A stretch of 64,000 bases of DNA from contig CALNXK010000025.1 in the NCBI GenBank assembly GCA_942486035.1, positions 2,247,501 through 2,311,500 of the forward strand. Reading direction: 5' to 3'. Positions 58,540 to 64,000 of this stretch are shown in pieces. How positions within the stretch are numbered: position 1 is the stretch's first letter; the number at the start of each line of letters is the position of its first letter. This stretch comes from Porites lobata (lineage: Eukaryota > Cnidaria > Anthozoa > Scleractinia > Poritidae). The notes below the pieces were generated by a model, which did no database searches, had not been told where the DNA came from, and was given only the letters and a program-made list of their open reading frames with translations. The position numbers and the translations under genes are program-made.

Positions 58540-59013
58540 GATAAACATTTGAGATTGACTTTGAGATTTGCAAATTGTGTTATCAGAAAATAATGTGATA
58601 AACTGTGATTACGTTAATAAAAGTATTACTGCAATTCCTACAACAAAAACATGCTTATATAAAGTACAGACTGAACTTTCCTAAATGGACCTTTCATAAA
58701 GACGACTTGAAATGTAGAGTTGTGAATAAAATACTGTATATTTCAGGACCAAACCCACGTTTACGTATTTTTCTAACCCTAATCCTAAACACACCTCCTT
58801 CATAAATAAGAACCGCATTAATTAAAAACCTACTGGGGCTAACTTGCCAATAACTACCCAAAATACAAGAACCTTTTTTTGGCAGACTTCATAGAATGTA
58901 GTTTCTCACATGCGGATTTTGCGTCTACGCCATTCAACATTGCTCCAGAATAAAATACTAAAAATTAACTCATTACACAAATTTCGAGGTATACGCACCA
59001 GTAACGTTCGAGC

Positions 59014-59297
59014 TCACTTAAAAGTAACAAGATAATCAGGATAACACTGGCTATCATAAAACACAACAAAAATTTTTGGATTTCCAGGACCATCTACAAC
59101 ACTGTCGTATGCATCTGTGGCGTCGCTTCCCTTGGCTGGGGGAGTAATCATCCCTTGACGTCCAGCCGCGTATTCGCCCACTAGAACACGGGCAAGGTAC
59201 ATGTAGCGGTTTCCGTTTCCATCAGGTGGAGAGTATTTGGCTTGAGTAGAGTAGGACGCATCTCGGGCAAAATAGACTCCATTCCCATACATAGTGG
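59014..59297 (-). CDS. PARP14-like: Gene B last exon: ART C-terminal half
   Basis: ATMYGNGVYFARDASYS to PDYLVTFK, stop TGA. Same length (284 bp) as the gene A exon. Confidence 0.85.
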
Positions 59298-62200
59298 CTG
59301 AAAAATTGAGTTTAATCATTCACGTAAGCATAAATTGTATTACACTTCCTTCCCAGAATAGTAACTGATTATTTCCTGTCAACATTGTTCTCGAACTTGT
59401 TGTGTTCTCGTTGCAAAATGGAAGGAGGAGTATGTGCTGCTCAGTTTGGAAAGACCTGGAGCAAAAAATGCGCTTTTGGTTTCTCCGTTGATTTTTAGTG
59501 CGTAACGGATATTTGAGTGGCTTAGATATAGTGTCCACTTTTTTTAACCTTAAAAAGGACAGTTTCCCTATTTTCAAGGAACGCCCTAAGCGTAACCTTC
59601 CAAATTAAAAATTTCAAAAATTAAAGGATATTAGCCCCGCTCTATATATTGGATAACCGACTAGCTATGAAATTAATACAAAAATGCCGGATAGCAAGCG
59701 CGCAAAGAGTTATTGATAGCAGCAAGCCATAATTCTTGAAAACAAAGAATGTAACTGTCCACCTTAACGTAATGTTTCTTTTGTGCTTTTTGCTCTTCTC
59801 TGTTTCTCACCCTGTCTTTGAACGTGTTCTCATGCTTTTTTTCTTCCTAAAGGAGGCTAACTTATTATTGTCAAGGCAATTAAGGCAATCTGTTTTTCAA
59901 TTTCCATGGATTTTATGACTAACTGAGTGTACACTTGTACCATAGGAATGGTATTTCGTAGTTTGCGACTATATATATAGTGTCTAGCAATGAGGAGGAA
60001 GTAGTGTAGGAGAAGACTGGATATGTTGTCAATGAAGCCGAGGCAAAGAGCTAGTGAGAAAAGGGTAATGTTCAAGTTTGTCAAATCACGATTTTCGGAG
60101 TTCCACTGCGAAAGATTAATATTATTCCAGAAAGTCTGAGTTGATCTACAATCCCAAAAAAGATGCGTAAGTGTCTCTGGGGAACCAGTGAAAAAAGAAC
60201 AGGAGTCTGTTTCCTTTTTGCCTATCTTAAGAAGAAAGTCGTTTGTAACTACTTTTCTATGTAGAAATTTAAATTGAAAAACCTTTAACTTCGTTTCCGT
60301 AGTGCATAGAAAAGGTAGCTGGTAGGTAGTTTCCCAGTTTGTACATTTGAAAAAATATCTTCAGGAAGCCACTTTCTTTGGCTTTTCACTGGTGAGGAAG
60401 TCTTTCTTTTGACCAAAATCTGATAAATCTTTCCGCAGACTTTCTCGGAAGAGAACAGGTTGTCAGCGGCTAGTGCAGCTGACATTGTTTTTTTGCCACG
60501 AGAAAATAAAATTCATATCTTCGAGCCGCCGTGTAATGTTCTTTTTATCATATAGACAAAAAGACATCGATAAAATAATAGGGGAAATTACCGAAATCAC
60601 GTCATCGATAAACTCACGTGTGAGATTATGGAAAATAAACCACTCGGGTCCCGGATGTAGCTTTTATGAATTTTACGAGTGGTATATTTTCTAGTAAAAC
60701 ACTCGTGTCTATATAATAAATGATAATAATAATGATAACCATAACGATAAAAATAAAAATGATGATCGTGATAATGACGATGATAATAATAAGACGCCTA
60801 CGCTTACCGTTTTTCCCACAATAGCTTCTGTTAAAACCAAACTTGTTGATACTGGAGCAGCTGCCTTGAGCAGTACCATGAAAGAGGAATTTTTCATTGG
60901 CGCCATTTTTCTGTTCCATTTGATCCTTTTTCACCATGTACGCGCGGTAGAGCCCAGGGTTCTGCACTCTTTCTATCTTGGTGATGTTAATTGAAGCCGT
61001 TTTTCGGATTTCGTCTGCTACTCGATTGTACTCGGTCGGGTTGCTAGTAGGATCAAGCTTGACCAAGTGAACTTCTTTCTCTTTACCTGAGCTGTCCTTT
61101 GGCTGTACGCACCAATCATTAGGTAACAGAATGCCTGTTTAATAATACCAGAAGTAATAGAAACATTTAACATAGACACATTTTCCATGTACTGAGCAAC
61201 ACATCAAATGAGGATAATGAATACGTTTAAATTATTTCTTAGAAGAGGACTTCATGCATAGTTTACTTTACCTTTCCCTATTTCCTTTCTCACGACATTT
61301 CTTTTTTCTCCATCTTCTAGACAGGTCTCTTTCATGAACCTGAACACAATCTCACATCTGGCATCGTCAATTACGAAAATAACAGATTGTTGGCCCTCCC
61401 CATAGGCACTTTCTATTCTGTAATTAGTTGTAGGGTCATAGAGTTCCCATCCGTCATCATCGTCATCGGAGTAGTACCACTGAACGGTCTTGCAAACAAG
61501 TCCTTCAACATCTCTGCAATACTCTTCCTCTATTTTCTCGTTTAAGATGTCGTGAATTGTAGTGGCAACATCTAAGACATCTTCTGCGTAACCTCGAATA
61601 GATATACGACAAATTGGTTCTTCTATATTTATATCAGTGCCATGTTTTCCTCTTAAATTAATTATTTTCCCTTTCTGTTCCTCAGAGAGCTTGCTAATAG
61701 CATCCTTTTCAATAACTTTGGTAGTGACTTGATCAGCCAGATATTTGTGAATTTCTTTAACGGCTCTCGTGACGTCTTGCTTGGTTCTTGCAAATACTTC
61801 CAAATAAGCTTCAGCCATCTCGCTACTACTTTTCCTGATGGAGGGGTATAAAGGATTAGGTGAGGCGTCTTTGCTTGCTCTAAACCAACCAAAAAGCTTG
61901 GAGAACATGCCTGTCCAACCTCCGGACGAGGCGACGCATGCCTTCATCGCAGCACGGAAGTCCTGAAACATGTTCTCTTGAAAAATCACGATACGAATGA
62001 AATGAAGTGAAGCTGGCTGTTCTTGAGCAAATTTGGCAATGGCTGCTAACATCTCTTGAGCTGCTTCTTTTACACCGACTCCCACATTACCAGTTCCAAC
62101 AGCCGGGAAAGATATTGAAGTCAACCCGTTCGATTCGGCTACTTTCAAGCAGTTTGTGATACAACTTTTAACGGAAGCCATGTTCAGCTTTTCTGGCACC

Positions 62201-64000
62201 ATGTGGTATATGTTTTGAGTCTGCAGTTTTCCAGCTCCAGTAACCGCGACAGAACCTGGTGTCTGAACCCCCAGAGCTGAACATTCTGTTTGAATACTTG
62301 GTCCACCAGCACTGACAATGGCCTTTCCAACGCCGCTATTTAGTGCAATATTTAAGTTTGTGTTTGACAAAGTAACGATTGCGTCAGTTACCTCTTTGGT
62401 AATGTTACCAATCTCTGCTTGGACCGTAACGCTACCAAAGGCAATTTCGGGTCTAAAGGGATCCAGTTCTTCCACAGAGAGATCAAGAGAGTCAACATCG
62501 CTAGTTGTACCACCAGAATCTACCGTTTTCGCGGTTCCCCCGTGCAACCCACGACGTTTTTTCTTTCCACTTTTCGCTGCTTGCTGGGGTTGTTTCCGTT
62601 TGCGACTTTGCAACTCAGTCTGGAAGGCTTGTACAGTCGGGAAATCTTTGTCATAAACGACCAAGTGAACCTCCTTCACAGTGCTACTTAGATTCTTTTT
62701 ACTGAATTTCAATACTTCTTCGAAGGACGCGGTTGCCACCCGATCATGAGGAAACTTGAGATTTCCGGTGCCAATAGCAGGTATGGCAATACTTGTAAGG
62801 CTTCTCTTGTGAGCTTCATGAAGACTTTTCTTTAAAATATCACGTAGAACCTGCAAAAAATAGGGTTGTGTCATCTTTGTCGAGCATTGGTCTGGAATTA
62901 GAGTTTCAGGGTCTTGAATATAACAAACGATCACAGAGTTGACAGAACGCAAGAGAAATACACTTAAGGTGCAACAAAGACAAGTACGGATAGGAAAAAG
63001 TGAATAACAGCCAAAAATTTAAAAAAGTACCGCTTTCAGGTTAATCTTAGGGCACTCTCAATTTGCATAATGCAGCGAACGAGCTTGGGTATGAACGTAC
63101 TGCGACCCTTTAAAGATTTCAGAAATTCAGCCCCTCTAAGAACTTCCTTAATGGGAGAGTAGATTTAAGCCAAATGGGGTATTCTATGCCTTAGTTTCAT
63201 AAGGTACCTGTTCACCCTTTCCATTTTCCCAACCAGAACAGGAACTGTGAAAAACATGCTTGCACTTTAGGTTCCCTCCAGTGGTAACAACAATGCCACC
63301 AGTCTGAACTTCACCGATAGCTTTACATTCCTGTTGTAGAGTGGGGCCGGCAGCGGTACTCAAAGCTACAGCACTAGGGTTTCTACTAAGGTCCAGGTCT
63401 GTTGACGTGGAGTTCACGATCGCGTCAACCTGTGGAGTGAACATAAGCTATAAAGAAGGACAGCACTTTCAGTAAGACCCGGGCTTTATCAGACTTCAAA
63501 ATCCTTTCAAAGGTAAAAGAGTCAAGGGACAGGTTGTTACGTCGACTTTCAGTTAATACAGCCAAAGCAAAGGAGGACGGGTATGCTCTCTTTCACTAGG
63601 CTGTTGCCGTTCATTGTCTTTGATTTAACATTACATAATTCTGCTTGTCTGGAATATACCTGCATGTTAAACCAAAGACCAGAGCCAAAACTAGTTCCCA
63701 GCAACAACCAAGTACTGCACACTCATTGAAAAAAAAAAACTAAGTGTAACTAAGTGTAACTTGCCTGTTCATGGGCCATATTCCCAACCACAAGAGCCAC
63801 TTTAATACCCTCTGGAGTAGTCACTTCATTCAGCCTATCTGTAGCATCCGATGCTGATGGTGCTATATGAACTGTTTTTCGACCTTTAGCTTCTCTGTTG
63901 GCAGCTTTCTTTGATGTAATTTTTCCTATGGAGGAACCACGCGAAAAACTAGGATCGTGTCCAAATTTGGAAGCCATCTCAGTAACAAATGCTGTGACTA
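59014..64000 (-). CDS. PARP14-like: PARP14-like gene B, 3' part (partial)
   Basis: Five exons are in the window: 63765 to beyond 64000, 63208-63429, 61272-62850, 60808-61134 and 59014-59297. The last four sum to 2412 nt, in frame. Order: end of macro 1 and linker, macro 2, macro 3, KH-like, WWE (VQWYYSDDDDDGWELYD), ART (FLFHGTAQ, GNGVYFARDASYS, PDYLVTFK-TGA). The H-Y-L triad is kept. The exon plan and phases equal gene A, so the two are tandem duplicates that have since diverged. The 5' end, including any RRM array, lies outside the window. One intron begins with GC instead of GT. Confidence 0.85.
59850..60490 (-). mobile_element. LINE fragment (L1-like C-terminal region)
   Basis: Minus-strand frames read TETKLKVFQFKFLHRKVVTND and CSFFTGSPETLTHLFWDC, the Cys/His zf-RVT region at the end of L1-like reverse transcriptases. 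Stops interrupt it. It sits in the last intron of gene B, in the same orientation as the gene. Confidence 0.6.
60808..61134 (-). CDS. PARP14-like: Gene B exon: ART N-terminal half
   Basis: GILLPNDWCVQP to FGFNRSYCGKN, with the His of FLFHGTAQ. 327 bp, two codons longer than gene A. Donor GTAAGC. Confidence 0.85.
61272..62850 (-). CDS. PARP14-like: Gene B exon: end of macro 2, macro 3, KH-like, WWE
   Basis: 526 codons, VLRDILKKSLHE to RKEIGKG. Macro 3 has LNSGVGKAIVSAGG and FPAVGTGNVG. A Lys/Arg/Gly linker follows macro 2. It aligns colinearly with gene A exon 26. Confidence 0.85.
63208..63429 (-). CDS. PARP14-like: Gene B exon: macro 2 N-terminal part
   Basis: 222 bp, VDAIVNSTSTDLDLS to GWENGKGEQ; same size and phase as gene A exon 25. 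Confidence 0.85.
63765..64000 (-). CDS. PARP14-like: Gene B exon: end of macro 1 and linker (partial)
   Basis: Reads FVTEMASKFGHDPSF, a basic linker and VVGNMAHEQ. Runs off the window edge. Its donor is CAG|GCAAGT, a GC-type splice site. Confidence 0.75.

Larger units (their letters stand above)
53540..59013. other. Intergenic region between the two PARP14-like genes
   Basis: 5.5 kb, AT-rich. It contains an unassigned 73-codon plus-strand frame (53734-53955), an inverted-repeat element (55514-56254), a GATA microsatellite (57440-57465) and a short element with target duplication (58210-58539). No further gene is recognised. Confidence 0.5.

Noticed and set aside
1..64000. CRISPR arrays, bacterial operons, rRNA genes
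   Set aside because: No regularly spaced direct repeats with unique spacers and no rRNA motifs; introns and repeats show eukaryotic DNA. The regular array at 40-48 kb is a coding exon duplication.

Overview
The window looks like AT-rich nuclear DNA of a cnidarian, most likely a stony coral. This rests on spliced genes with GT-AG introns, PARP14-like immune-type genes, and many small fold-back or inverted-repeat elements; I made no database comparison.

Layout. 1-2850: repeat-rich DNA with a decayed RecQ-type helicase fragment (476-873) and a tRNA-like, probably SINE, head (1824-1890). 2865-10580 (possibly to about 11.1 kb): a GC-rich, densely packed block of a Polinton/Maverick (adintovirus-like) endogenous viral element. 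It holds a capsid-like gene, a lysine-rich core-like gene, a chromodomain integrase, a GRF zinc-finger gene, a small arginine-rich gene with an amphipathic N-terminus, and several unknown genes. Many have their own TATA box about 35-55 bp upstream of the start. The block is inactivated: the integrase has two frameshifts, an early stop and a changed catalytic residue; the capsid-like gene has an internal stop; and a 1.5-kb inverted-repeat transposon sits inside another gene. 10.6-15.4 kb is intergenic and full of fold-back elements.

15402-53463 (minus strand): one PARP14-like gene, here called gene A. I assembled 28 exons by splice sites and phase. The exons sum to 8259 nt, exactly divisible by three, giving a 2752-residue protein: 14 tandem RRM-like domains, several KH-like repeats, three macro domains, a WWE domain and an H-Y-L type ADP-ribosyltransferase domain. 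RRMs 3-6 lie on near-identical genomic units of about 1.8-2.1 kb that also carry an antisense LINE fragment and an inverted-repeat element, so the array has grown recently. An IRF/ISRE-like motif lies about 65 bp upstream of the start codon.

53.5-59.0 kb is intergenic. 59014 to beyond 64000 (minus strand): the 3' part of a second PARP14-like gene (gene B) with the same exon plan. The two genes form a tandem paralogous pair. The macro, WWE and transferase domains read and write ADP-ribose; the RRM/KH part probably selects RNA or protein targets. The pairing of an antiviral-type PARP cluster with a dead viral element is suggestive but not evidence of a functional link.
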